22,548 nt of DNA from Bacteroidales bacterium (GTDB lineage: Bacteria; Bacteroidota; Bacteroidia; Bacteroidales; UBA932): NCBI GenBank assembly GCA_020026355.1, contig JAHHQP010000030.1, positions 1-22,548 on the forward strand. Direction: 5' to 3'. Below the pieces are notes generated by a model, which was not told the origin of the DNA, ran no database searches, and was given only the letters and a program-made list of their open reading frames with translations. Position 1 is the first letter of the stretch, and each line of letters begins with the position of its first letter. The translations under genes and the position numbers were made by a program. Shown here piece after piece: positions 14,206 through 22,364 of the stretch.

Positions 14206-16851
14206 ATGGAATTGCCAGCAAAGTATGATTTCTCGAATATCGAGGACAAATGGTACGCCTATTGGCTTGAAAACAAATTCTTTCATTCCGAGCCGGATGA
14301 AAGGGAACCTTATACGATCGTCATCCCGCCACCTAATGTGACCGGTATCCTGCACATGGGTCATGTGCTGAACAATACCTTGAACGATGTGCTCATCCGT
14401 AAGGCAAGGATGGACGGCAAGAACGCTTGCTGGGTGCCGGGTACGGACCATGCTTCCATCGCTACGGAGAGCAAGGTCGTGGCTAAGCTCGCGAAAGAGG
14501 GCATCAGGAAAGAGGACCTGACTCGTGAGGAGTTCCTGAAACACGCTTGGGAGTGGAAAGAGAAGCACGGCGGCATCATCCTGAACCAGCTGCGCAAACT
14601 GGGCGCTTCCTGTGACTGGGACAGAACCAAGTTCACGATGGATCCTGACCTGAGCGAGGCCGTGATCAACACCTTCGTCTATTTCTATGAGAAAGGCTAT
14701 ATCTATAGAGGTGTGAGAATGGTCAACTGGGATCCGGTCGGTCTGACCGCTGTCAGCGACGAGGAAGTCATCCACAAGGATACGACCAGCAAATTCTATC
14801 ATCTGAGATATTACATCAGCGACGGTCAGGGAAATCCGACAGACAAGTATCTGATCATTGCCACGACCCGTCCTGAGACCATCATGGCCGATGCTGCCAT
14901 CTGTATCAATCCGGAGGACGAGCGTTATCATTGGCTTAAGGGCAAGAAGGTCCTCATCCCATTGATCAACAGGGAGATCCCGGTCATCGAGGACAGCTAT
15001 GTGACCATGGACTTCGGTACAGGTTGCCTGAAAGTCACTCCGGCACACGATGTGAACGACTACGAGATCGGTATCCGCCACAATCTTCCGGTACTGGACA
15101 TCATCGACGACCACGGTCGTCTCAACGAGAAAGCGACCATTCTGGTCGGTGAGGATCGTTTCGAGGCCAGGAAGAAGATCGCCAAGATGCTGGAGGAAGC
15201 CGGCAACCTCGAGAAGATCGAGGACTACACTTCTCCGATCGGCTATTCGGAACGTACGAACGCTGTCATCGAGCCAAGGCTCTCCATGCAGTGGTTCCTC
15301 AAGATGGGTGATCTGGCCAAGGATGCCCTCGAGTCAGTCGAGAGCGGCAAGGTTCAGCTGATCCCGGACAAATACAAGAATACTTACCGTCACTGGATGG
15401 AGAATGTCCGTGACTGGTGCATCTCCCGCCAGCTGTGGTGGGGACAGCGCATCCCGGCATACTATCTGCCAGGAGGCGAGACGGTTGTCGCAGCTACTGC
15501 AGAAGAGGCTTTGAAGAAGGCTCAGGCCATCAATCCGGTCTATACTGCCGCTGACCTGAAGCAGGATGAGGATGTGCTGGATACCTGGTTCTCCAGCTGG
15601 TTGTGGCCGATTTCCGTCTTCGATACGCATAAGGCCGGTCATCCGGACGCTGAACCGAACAAGGATCTGGCTTACTATTATCCGACCAATGATCTGGTTA
15701 CAGGACCGGACATTCTTTTCTTCTGGGTGGCTCGTATGATCATGGCCGGAAACGAGTTCATGCACGAGGTTCCTTTCCACAATGTCTATCTGACCGGTAT
15801 CGTCAGGGATAATCTTGGCCGCAAGATGTCCAAGACGCTCGGCAATTCTCCTGACCCGCTCGAACTGATCCGTAAATACGGTGCAGACGCAGTCCGTCTG
15901 GGTATGCTGCTCTGCTCTTCAGCCGGTAACGATATTCTTTATGATGAGTCACAGATCGAGCAGGGACGTAACTTCTGCAACAAGATCTGGAACGCTTACC
16001 GTCTTGTCATGGGCTGGACCGTCGATGAGAAGGCCGCACAGCCGGAGGCTTCTGCAGTTGCAGTGAAGTGGTTCGACAACAAGCTCAGTCAGGTGATCGA
16101 GCAGGTCGAGGATCATTTCAGCAAATTCAGAATCTCCGATGCCCTCATGAGCATCTACAAACTGTTCTGGGATGATTTCTGCGCCTGGTATCTCGAAGCT
16201 GTAAAACCGGCTTACGGTGCAGGGATCGACCGTGCTACTTATGATGCTACCGTGAATTTCTTCGATGCTTTGCTGAAGATGATCCACCCGATCATGCCGT
16301 TCATCTCCGAGGAGCTCTGGCACAACATGGCCGAGCGTGCAGAGGGAGAGACGATCATGAACCAGCGTTATCCGCAGGCTAAAGCCTACGATGCTGATTT
16401 CATCGCTCGTTTCGGTATGGCTTGCGACGTTGTCGCCGGTCTGAGAAATGTCCGTCAGTCGAAGAACATCTCTCCGAGAGAGGCGCTGAAGCTGGTCATC
16501 AAAGGAGACTTCCCTCAGGAGGTCCTTCCTGTCGTGACCAAGTTGGGCAACGTGTCTGCATATGCCGAGGACGCTGAGGAACTGGCTTCTGCAGCCCGCT
16601 TCATGGTCGGAACCGTGGAATTCTATGTTCCGCTCGAAGGTTTCATCAATGTAGAGGAAGAGGTGGCCAAGCTGGAGGCTGATCTTGCATATCAGGAGAA
16701 ATTCCTGGCTTCAGTCCGCAAGAAACTCTCCAACGAGCGTTTCGTGGCCAATGCTCCGGAGGCCGTCGTAGCCGTTGAAAGGAAGAAGGAATCAGATTCC
16801 TTGAGCAAGATCGAGACCATCAAGGCCTCCCTCGCTGCCCTTGGAAAATAA
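14206..16851 (+). CDS. valS: Valyl-tRNA synthetase
   Basis: ValRS charges tRNA-Val and hydrolyses mischarged Thr-tRNA-Val. From ATG 14206 it has 881 residues; an in-frame ATG at 14170 is rejected because MELPAKYDFSNIEDKWYAYW is the usual N-terminus. The class I signature is PPPNVTGILHMGH (HMGH at 50-53), and the KMSKS loop reads GRKMSKT (Lys540-Lys543), a form I recall in Bacteroidota. The CP1 editing domain (about 190-340) includes TTRPETIMADAAICINPED and FGTGCLKVTPAHD. WWGQRIPAYYLPGG and DVLDTWFSSWLWP follow it. The anticodon-binding domain occupies about 600-790, and a C-terminal coiled coil (VEEEVAKLEADLAYQEKFLA..., about 815-880) is the tRNA-binding arm. It heads a unit with the thioesterase and tat genes. 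Confidence 0.96.
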   Translation: MELPAKYDFSNIEDKWYAYWLENKFFHSEPDEREPYTIVIPPPNVTGILHMGHVLNNTLNDVLIRKARMDGKNACWVPGTDHASIATESKVVAKLAKEGIRKEDLTREEFLKHAWEWKEKHGGIILNQLRKLGASCDWDRTKFTMDPDLSEAVINTFVYFYEKGYIYRGVRMVNWDPVGLTAVSDEEVIHKDTTSKFYHLRYYISDGQGNPTDKYLIIATTRPETIMADAAICINPEDERYHWLKGKKVLIPLINREIPVIEDSYVTMDFGTGCLKVTPAHDVNDYEIGIRHNLPVLDIIDDHGRLNEKATILVGEDRFEARKKIAKMLEEAGNLEKIEDYTSPIGYSERTNAVIEPRLSMQWFLKMGDLAKDALESVESGKVQLIPDKYKNTYRHWMENVRDWCISRQLWWGQRIPAYYLPGGETVVAATAEEALKKAQAINPVYTAADLKQDEDVLDTWFSSWLWPISVFDTHKAGHPDAEPNKDLAYYYPTNDLVTGPDILFFWVARMIMAGNEFMHEVPFHNVYLTGIVRDNLGRKMSKTLGNSPDPLELIRKYGADAVRLGMLLCSSAGNDILYDESQIEQGRNFCNKIWNAYRLVMGWTVDEKAAQPEASAVAVKWFDNKLSQVIEQVEDHFSKFRISDALMSIYKLFWDDFCAWYLEAVKPAYGAGIDRATYDATVNFFDALLKMIHPIMPFISEELWHNMAERAEGETIMNQRYPQAKAYDADFIARFGMACDVVAGLRNVRQSKNISPREALKLVIKGDFPQEVLPVVTKLGNVSAYAEDAEELASAARFMVGTVEFYVPLEGFINVEEEVAKLEADLAYQEKFLASVRKKLSNERFVANAPEAVVAVERKKESDSLSKIETIKASLAALGK

Positions 16852-16861
16852 TTGTCTGTTT

Positions 16862-17281
16862 ATGATCAGGTCTCAACTGGAACTTGAGGTCAGGTATTAC
16901 GAAACTGACCAGATGGGGATCGTCCATCACTCGAACTACATCCGGTATTTCGAGTGCGGACGTTCGAAACTGCTTGTGGATCTGGGACTTCCGATCGAAC
17001 AGATTGAAGCCGCCGGTATCGTTTTCCCGGTTGTTTCCGTGAATGCACGCTACAGACAGCCGGCCAAGATGGGGGATCGTCTCCGTATCGTCTCCACGGT
17101 CGAGAAGGTTCCTGAGGGTGCCAAGTTTCCGGTAAAGGCTGAAATCTACAATCAGGATGGTGTCCTGCTTTGCGAAGGCACTGTCACCCTCGGTTTTCTG
17201 GATGCGCGGCGTCGTATTCCGGTCCGTTGCCCGGAATTCATCGCGGAGGTATTCCGCCGCCATGAAATCGGTGATGAATAA
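16862..17281 (+). CDS. YbgC-like acyl-CoA thioesterase (hotdog fold)
   Basis: The 4-hydroxybenzoyl-CoA thioesterase/YbgC group hydrolyses acyl-CoA or acyl-ACP thioesters in the cytoplasm. The 139 residues form a single hotdog domain with the family motif YYETDQMGIVHHSNYIRYFECGR. The catalytic aspartate is probably Asp16, with the helix beginning around Asn25-Tyr26. RYRQPAKMGDRLRIVSTVE is the usual central strand pair. The start is ATG 16862, ten bases after the valS stop; a TTG inside the valS end is rejected. Co-transcription with valS and tatA is likely from spacing. Natural substrate (phospholipid-related, menaquinone-related or other) cannot be told. Confidence 0.88.
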   Translation: MIRSQLELEVRYYETDQMGIVHHSNYIRYFECGRSKLLVDLGLPIEQIEAAGIVFPVVSVNARYRQPAKMGDRLRIVSTVEKVPEGAKFPVKAEIYNQDGVLLCEGTVTLGFLDARRRIPVRCPEFIAEVFRRHEIGDE

Positions 17282-17309
17282 GTTTGAAGATTTTTAAAAC
17301 TGTATAGAA

Positions 17310-17576
17310 ATGACAACATTGTATTTAATGCCATTGATGATTTCCGGATGGGAGTGGGTGATCATCGCGCTGGTGATCCTCCTGCTTTTCGGTGGAAAGA
17401 AGATTCCTGAGCTGATGCATGGAATGGGTAAAGGTGTGAAAAGTTTCAAGGAAGGCATGAGTGAGGTGAAGGAAGATATAGACGAAATCAAGGCCGAGAT
17501 CGAGAAACCAGTAGAGAAGAAGCCGGCGGAGAAACCGGCAGCCAAGAAGGAAGAAGATACAGAAAAGAAAGCTTGA
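17310..17576 (+). CDS. tatA: Sec-independent translocase protein TatA
   Basis: TatA oligomers form the pathway for folded twin-arginine proteins at the inner membrane. The 88 residues show a short N-terminus, one membrane helix (about 12-27, SGWEWVIIALVILLLF) and the FGGKKIPELMHGMGKGVKSFKEGM hinge and amphipathic helix. The tail is rich in Lys, Glu, Pro and Ala. TatA and TatB are hard to separate by sequence, but short length and the FGGKKIPEL hinge favour TatA; no TatB is seen in the window. Its TGA stop shares a base with the tatC start. Confidence 0.93.
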   Translation: MTTLYLMPLMISGWEWVIIALVILLLFGGKKIPELMHGMGKGVKSFKEGMSEVKEDIDEIKAEIEKPVEKKPAEKPAAKKEEDTEKKA

Positions 17577-18352
17577 TGAGGTCAGATGTTTCTCAAGAAA
17601 TGTCGTTCTGGGATCATCTGGACGTCCTTCGTAAATCACTGATAAGGTCGGCGGTAGTCGTCGGCCTTATAGCAGTGGTTTTGTTTTTTTTCAAGGATTT
17701 TCTCTTCGATCGGATCATTTTTGCGCCGACCAGACCGGATTTCTTCATGTACAGGGCACTGGGAGTGGATTTTCAGCTGGACCTCATCAACATTGACGTG
17801 GCAGCTCAGTTCACGACCCATATCCGGATCACTTTCATTGCAGCGCTCATCATCGGAGTTCCTTACCTGATCTGGGAGCTGTGGAATTTCGTGGCTCCGG
17901 CTCTGTACAGGCACGAGAAAAGGGCGATCAAAGGTGGTTTCCTCTTCGCCGCGATCCTTTTCTATCTCGGTGCGATGATCGGCTACAGCATCGTGCTGCC
18001 GCTCATGCTCCGTTTCTTCGCGGATTATCAGGTGAGCGACATCGTGGTGAATACTTTTTCACTGCGTTCCTATATCGGGCTCTTTTCCTCTTCCGTCCTG
18101 CTTTTCGGACTGGTCTTCGAGTTCCCGACCCTTATCAAGGTGCTTTCTGCAATGGGCCTCGTGCATCGTGAAGATCTGAGGCAATACCGCAGGCATGCGG
18201 TCTGCGGAGTAGTGATCCTTGCGGCGATCATCACTCCTTCGGGCGATCCTTTCTCCCTTTTCGTCGTAAGTGTGCCGCTTTATCTGCTATATGAGTTCAG
18301 TATCCTGATCTGCAGGAAGCGGGAAGTGGACGAAGCAGCTGCAGAAGCTTAG
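17576..18352 (+). CDS. tatC: Sec-independent translocase protein TatC
   Basis: TatC is the six-helix receptor for twin-arginine signal peptides. The 258 residues show helices at about 22-40, 75-101, 118-147, 160-185, 205-220 and 224-245. The family block FVAPALYRHEKR (Glu114, equivalent to E. coli Glu103) and ITPSGDPFS are present. The cytoplasmic N-terminal motif reads HLDVLRKSL at 14-22 where E. coli has HLIELRKRL, so the position of E. coli Glu15 is Val17, with an acidic Asp16 next to it. Start ATG 17576 shares one base with the tatA stop (TGATG), indicating translational coupling; a TTG one codon earlier is unlikely. Confidence 0.94.
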   Translation: MRSDVSQEMSFWDHLDVLRKSLIRSAVVVGLIAVVLFFFKDFLFDRIIFAPTRPDFFMYRALGVDFQLDLINIDVAAQFTTHIRITFIAALIIGVPYLIWELWNFVAPALYRHEKRAIKGGFLFAAILFYLGAMIGYSIVLPLMLRFFADYQVSDIVVNTFSLRSYIGLFSSSVLLFGLVFEFPTLIKVLSAMGLVHREDLRQYRRHAVCGVVILAAIITPSGDPFSLFVVSVPLYLLYEFSILICRKREVDEAAAEA

Positions 18353-18379
18353 TGTGTAGTTAGTTATAGTGAAAGAAAA

Positions 18380-20320
18380 ATGATATCAATCAATTCATTG
18401 ACAGTAGCTTACGGAGGTTTTACCCTCCTGGATGACATCAATTTCCATATCAGCGAGACCGATAAGGTCGGCCTGGTCGGCAAGAACGGTGCGGGAAAGT
18501 CCACGATCTTGAAACTGATCTGCGGACTGCAGCATCCGACTTCCGGCAAGATCGCTTATCCGACCGGTCTCAAGATCGGTTATCTGCCGCAGATCATGGA
18601 GCATCACCGCGGCAGAAGTGTTCTCGATGAGACGATGACCGCCTTCGCCGAGCTTTTCGATATGGAGGAGGAGATCGAGAGGATCACCGAACAGCTGTCC
18701 ACGCGAACTGATTATGAATCACAGGAATACCAGGATCTCATCATTCGGCTCAATGAGGTCAATGATGCCTTGTCCTACAATCGTGAGGATGCCCCTGAGG
18801 TGCTTGCGGAGCGGACGCTGAGAGGCCTGGGCTTCAAGAAGGAAGAGCTTTCCCGTCCGACCGAGACTTTCAGTCAGGGCTGGAACATGCGTATCGAGCT
18901 GGCCAAGATCCTGCTTTCCAAGCCGGACGTGCTCCTGCTCGACGAGCCGACTAACCACCTGGACATCGAGTCCATCGAATGGCTGGAGGGCTATCTCCGC
19001 GATTACCGGGGTTCATTGGTCCTGATCTCCCATGACAGGAAGTTCCTGGACAATGTGACTAACCGTACGGTGGAGATCATGCTCGGGCATATCCATGACT
19101 ATAAGGTGCCGTACAGCAAATATCTCGAGCTGCGGAAAGAGCGTCTTGCCCAGCAGCAGGCTGCCTTCATGAACCAGCAGCGAATGATCGAGAAGACGGA
19201 GGAATTCATCGAGAAGTTCCGTTACAAGCCGACGAAATCCAACCAGGTCCAGTCTCGCGTGAAACAGTTGGAGAAGCTCGAGCGCATCGAGGTGGATATG
19301 GAAGACAAGTCCGCATTGGCGGTGAAATTCCCGCCGGCTCCACGTTCCGGAGACATTGTCTACAAGGCAACGGACATGACGCTCGGCTACGGCAGCAAGG
19401 TGGTCTTCTCCGGAGCGAACATCGAGGTGAAGCGTGGCGAGAAGGTCGCGCTGGTCGGCCGTAACGGTGAAGGTAAGACCACGCTCATGCGTGCGATCAT
19501 GAAGGAACTGTATCCGATGCAGGGCGAGTCCTGGGTAGGATACAATGTCAATATCGGCTATTATGCTCAGAATCAGGAGGATGTGCTGAACAAGGAAGAT
19601 ACGGTCTTCGAGACTTTGGACCGTATCGCTGTCGGAGATATCCGGACGAAGCTGCGCGATATCCTGGCGGCTTTCCTTTTCAAAGGCGAGGATATCGACA
19701 AGAAGGTTGCCGTGCTCAGCGGTGGCGAGCGTGCGCGTCTGGCGATGGCCAAGCTGATCCTGACGCCGTACAATCTGCTGGCGCTGGATGAGCCGACGAA
19801 CCACATGGATATCCGTTCGAAGGACATCCTGAAACAGGCGCTGAAGGCTTATGACGGTACGCTGATCATCGTTTCCCATGACCGTGATTTCCTGGACGGA
19901 CTGGTGGACAAGCTCTACGAGTTCCGTGACGGTAAGGTCCGGGAGCATCTGGGCGGCGTAATGGAGTTCCTGGAGCGCAGGAAACTCGAGAGTCTGAATG
20001 AGCTGGAGCGTTCTGCGGCCGAGAATACGGTCGTGAATGAGGTCAAGGAGGAGAAGAAGGCGCAGGCCGTCCAGGAGTATCAGGAGCGCAAGTATGTCTC
20101 GAAGGAGGAACGTAAGGTACGCAACCGCGTTTCTTTCCTCGAGAAGCAGATCGGCGAGCTGGAGGAGAAGATGAAGGCGATCGAGACGGTGCTCGCGAAT
20201 CCGGGGAAGGACGATGACGTCATGGAGCTGACCCGGGATTATCTGGAGCTGAAGCGGGACCTGGATGCGAAGACGGAGGAGTGGGCCGAGGTCTCCGAGA
20301 AGCTCGAGGCTTTCGAATGA
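18380..20320 (+). CDS. ABC-F family ATPase (soluble, two ATP-binding domains)
   Basis: ABC-F proteins bind the ribosomal E site and act on stalled or initiating ribosomes; they have no membrane domains. The 646 residues hold two ABC domains. Domain 1 has Walker A GKNGAGKST (34-42), signature FSQGW (164-168) and Walker B LLLDEPTNHLD (Glu189). The P-site tRNA interaction linker covers about 245-310. Domain 2 has Walker A GRNGEGKTT (360-368), signature LSGGE (446-450) and LALDEPTNHMD (Glu471). A C-terminal coiled-coil extension (about 560-646) resembles that of Uup/YheS-type members. The first signature lacks the usual Gly (FSQGW for FSGGW). The ATG at 18380 follows GAAAGAAAA, 27 bases past tatC. 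The subtype is not resolved. Confidence 0.92.
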   Translation: MISINSLTVAYGGFTLLDDINFHISETDKVGLVGKNGAGKSTILKLICGLQHPTSGKIAYPTGLKIGYLPQIMEHHRGRSVLDETMTAFAELFDMEEEIERITEQLSTRTDYESQEYQDLIIRLNEVNDALSYNREDAPEVLAERTLRGLGFKKEELSRPTETFSQGWNMRIELAKILLSKPDVLLLDEPTNHLDIESIEWLEGYLRDYRGSLVLISHDRKFLDNVTNRTVEIMLGHIHDYKVPYSKYLELRKERLAQQQAAFMNQQRMIEKTEEFIEKFRYKPTKSNQVQSRVKQLEKLERIEVDMEDKSALAVKFPPAPRSGDIVYKATDMTLGYGSKVVFSGANIEVKRGEKVALVGRNGEGKTTLMRAIMKELYPMQGESWVGYNVNIGYYAQNQEDVLNKEDTVFETLDRIAVGDIRTKLRDILAAFLFKGEDIDKKVAVLSGGERARLAMAKLILTPYNLLALDEPTNHMDIRSKDILKQALKAYDGTLIIVSHDRDFLDGLVDKLYEFRDGKVREHLGGVMEFLERRKLESLNELERSAAENTVVNEVKEEKKAQAVQEYQERKYVSKEERKVRNRVSFLEKQIGELEEKMKAIETVLANPGKDDDVMELTRDYLELKRDLDAKTEEWAEVSEKLEAFE

Positions 20321-20325
20321 AGGCT

Positions 20326-20358
20326 CTCAGGTCAATGGGCTGGTTCCATTGGCCTGAG
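20326..20358 (+). promoter_or_regulatory. Thirteen-pair hairpin just after the ABC-F gene
   Basis: CTCAGGTCAATGG (20326-20338) pairs with CCATTGGCCTGAG (20346-20358), with one U-G wobble and a 7-base loop. No T run follows, so it is not a classic terminator. The right arm could instead pair perfectly over 11 bases with TCAGGCCAATG at 20411-20421 (repeat unit 4). Alternative structures in an rlmB leader are therefore possible. Confidence 0.55.
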
Positions 20359-20439
20359 GTCAATGAGCTCAGACTGAGGGATTCAGGCTAATGGGGCCAG
20401 ATAGTGGGCTTCAGGCCAATGATTGGAGTTAGAATAATC
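20328..20439 (+). repeat. Four degenerate tandem repeats with an exact 28-base period
   Basis: Cores CAGGTCAATG, GAGGTCAATG, CAGGCTAATG and CAGGCCAATG begin at 20328, 20356, 20384 and 20412, each exactly 28 bases apart; AGG and AATG are invariant. Units 2 and 3 agree at 18 of 28 positions, so similarity extends past the core. One inverted copy (CATTGGCCTGA) lies at 20347-20357. The array fills the gap between the ABC-F stop and rlmB. The period is not a multiple of three, which argues against coding. Confidence 0.7.
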
Positions 20440-20457
20440 AGAACAGTAAAATATTTT

Positions 20458-21204
20458 ATGGAAGAGAAGAAATCACAATACCTTTTCGGTATGCATCCGG
20501 TGCTTGAAGCAGTCAAAGCCGGCAAGAAGTTTGACAAAGTCATGCTCAAGCAGGGGCTTGAGGGTCCTCAGTTCAGGGAATTGATGGAGCTGCTGAAGGC
20601 CAATGATATTCCGTCGCAGTTTGTTCCGGTGGAGCGGTTGAATCGTGCCGTCCGGGGCAGTCATCAGGGTGTCATCGCTTACATTTCCCAGATCGATTAC
20701 GTTGATATTGAGGAGATTGTGAACAATGCGCTGGCGAAGTCACAGCATCCTTTGCTGGTGATCCTGGATGGGGTGAGCGATGTGCGTAATCTCGGTGCGA
20801 TCGCGCGGAGTCTGGAGTGTGCCGGTGGTCAGGGTATCATTGTCCCGGCGAAAGGTGGTGCTGCGATCAATGCGGAGGCGGTGAAGGCTTCTGCGGGTGC
20901 GTTGATGAGAATCGATACCTGCAAGGTGCCGAATCTTCGTCTGGCAGCTTATTTCTTGAAGCAGAGCGGTTTCAAGCTGGTGGCTGCGACTGAGAAGGTG
21001 GACAAGCTGATCTACGATGTGGATCTGACGGGTCCTGTAGCCATTGTCATGGGTTCTGAAGGCGACGGCATTTCTAAGGCGATGCTGGAGCTGGCTGATG
21101 AGAAGGCGGCGATCCCGATGAGCGGTGAGATCACTTCTCTGAATGTTTCCGTGGCTTCTGCGGTGCTGATGTACGAGGCTGTGCGTCAGCGTCTTGGAAA
21201 ATAA
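20458..21204 (+). CDS. rlmB: 23S rRNA (guanosine-2'-O)-methyltransferase RlmB-like
   Basis: RlmB methylates the 2'-OH of G2251 in the peptidyl-transferase P loop of 23S rRNA with S-adenosylmethionine. The 248 residues comprise an N-terminal substrate-binding domain (YLFGMHPVLEAVKAGKKFDKV) and a SpoU-type trefoil-knot domain. Motif 1 is LDGVSDVRNLGAIARS (Asn111, Arg117), motif 2 IVMGSEGDGIS (Glu201) and motif 3 IPMSGEITSLNVSVASAVLMYE. The start is ATG 20458; an in-frame ATG at 20419 would add residues encoded by the repeat array and is less likely. The G2251 target is family inference; another SpoU 2'-O-methyltransferase specificity is possible. An M19 dipeptidase gene follows 14 bases later. 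Confidence 0.88.
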   Translation: MEEKKSQYLFGMHPVLEAVKAGKKFDKVMLKQGLEGPQFRELMELLKANDIPSQFVPVERLNRAVRGSHQGVIAYISQIDYVDIEEIVNNALAKSQHPLLVILDGVSDVRNLGAIARSLECAGGQGIIVPAKGGAAINAEAVKASAGALMRIDTCKVPNLRLAAYFLKQSGFKLVAATEKVDKLIYDVDLTGPVAIVMGSEGDGISKAMLELADEKAAIPMSGEITSLNVSVASAVLMYEAVRQRLGK

Positions 21205-21218
21205 TCCCTTCTTCAGAG

Positions 21219-22307
21219 ATGTTCGTGCTGGATTCCCATTGTGACACGCCGTCACAGATCTGTCGGCTGAGGGATATTTCCTTGGACAACGACCATGCGC
21301 AGGTGGATTTTCCGAAGTTGCGTCGTGGTGGGGTGGATGGTGTGTTCTTCGCGCTTTATACTTCGAATCAGCTGGAGTCTGAGGCGGGGTGGAAATATGC
21401 GGGGGAGATGCTGGACGGGGTGATGGCAGCCTTGGCGGCCGCTCCGGGGGAGGCACGTCTGGCATTGAGTCCTGAGGAGGCGCTGAGGAATCAGGCGGAG
21501 GGGCTCATTTCCATTTTCATCGGCATGGAGAATGGAGGGCCGATCGGTAGGGAGCTGTCTCGGCTGGAGTTGCTTCAGCAGCGGGGAGTGCGCTATATTA
21601 CATTGACCCATAATGGGAACAACCAGATCTGCGATGCGGCTGCTGCGGCGTCCAGAGGGGCTGCGAAGTGGGGTGGTCTGAGCGCTTTCGGTCGTGAGGC
21701 GGTGGCTCGGATGAATGATCTGGGCATCATGGTGGATGTTTCGCATATTTCTGATGCGTCTTTCTGGGATGTGCTGGCTTGTTCACGCAAGCCGGTGATT
21801 GCGTCTCATTCGTGCTGCAGGGCGCTTTCCGGGCATTGTCGTAATCTGTCTGACGAGATGATCCGGGCTTTGGCGGAGGCTGGCGGAGTGATCCAGATCA
21901 ATTTCTATCCGGTGTTTCTGGATGTGCGTTTCAATGAGGTGCTGGCGTCTTCTGGTGTGGAGGAGCGGGCTGATGCTCTGGAGGGGGAGTTCATTGCTGA
22001 TCCTGGGGATCCGGTGAAGCGGGGGCGTTGGTATGCGGCAATGGATGAGCTGGCGGCTTTGCCTCGTCCTTCCTACAAGCTGATCGTGGATCATGTGGAT
22101 CATGCGGTGGCTGTCGGCGGGATCGATCATGTGGGTCTGGGTTCTGATTTCGATGGGATTTCGGTGACGCCTGAGGGAATGGAGTCTTGTGCTGATTTTC
22201 CGTTGATTTTCGAGGAGATGAGGCGGCGGGGCTATTCTGAGGCGGATATCGAGAAGGTGGCTGGTGGTAATTTCTTGCGGGTTTTCGGTGAGAATCTGCG
22301 GGGTTGA
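21219..22307 (+). CDS. M19 family dipeptidase (membrane dipeptidase superfamily)
   Basis: M19 zinc dipeptidases of the renal dipeptidase type cleave dipeptides, including those with a D-residue at the C-terminal position. The 362 residues form a TIM barrel of the amidohydrolase superfamily. The first metal pair is in LDSHCDTP (His7, Asp9), the bridging glutamate in IGMENGGP (Glu104), and histidines are in DVSHISD (His176) and ASHSCC (His197). GHCRNLSDE and GLGSDFDGI complete the site. There is no signal peptide, so it is cytoplasmic despite the family name. The C-terminal VAGGNFLRVFGENL is the standard ending. Codon use is more G-rich (GGG, GCG, CGG, TCT) than in the other genes here. It probably shares a transcript with rlmB; a terminator follows. 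Confidence 0.92.
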   Translation: MFVLDSHCDTPSQICRLRDISLDNDHAQVDFPKLRRGGVDGVFFALYTSNQLESEAGWKYAGEMLDGVMAALAAAPGEARLALSPEEALRNQAEGLISIFIGMENGGPIGRELSRLELLQQRGVRYITLTHNGNNQICDAAAAASRGAAKWGGLSAFGREAVARMNDLGIMVDVSHISDASFWDVLACSRKPVIASHSCCRALSGHCRNLSDEMIRALAEAGGVIQINFYPVFLDVRFNEVLASSGVEERADALEGEFIADPGDPVKRGRWYAAMDELAALPRPSYKLIVDHVDHAVAVGGIDHVGLGSDFDGISVTPEGMESCADFPLIFEEMRRRGYSEADIEKVAGGNFLRVFGENLRG

Positions 22308-22335
22308 TGCTGATTGTCAGTCAATTTTATGATTT

Positions 22336-22364
22336 AAAGGGGACCTTTTATGGGTCCTTTTTTT
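22336..22364 (+). terminator. Intrinsic terminator after the M19 gene
   Basis: GGACC (22341-22345) and GGTCC (22353-22357) form the stem, extended by A-T and wobble pairs from the flanking A/G and T tracts. Seven T residues (22358-22364) follow. It lies about 30 bases after the M19 stop. Confidence 0.85.

Noticed and set aside
20328..20439. CRISPR array, because of the 28-base periodicity
   Set aside because: The 28 bases are the whole period, with no separate unique spacers; units are degenerate, only four copies are present, and no cas gene is nearby.
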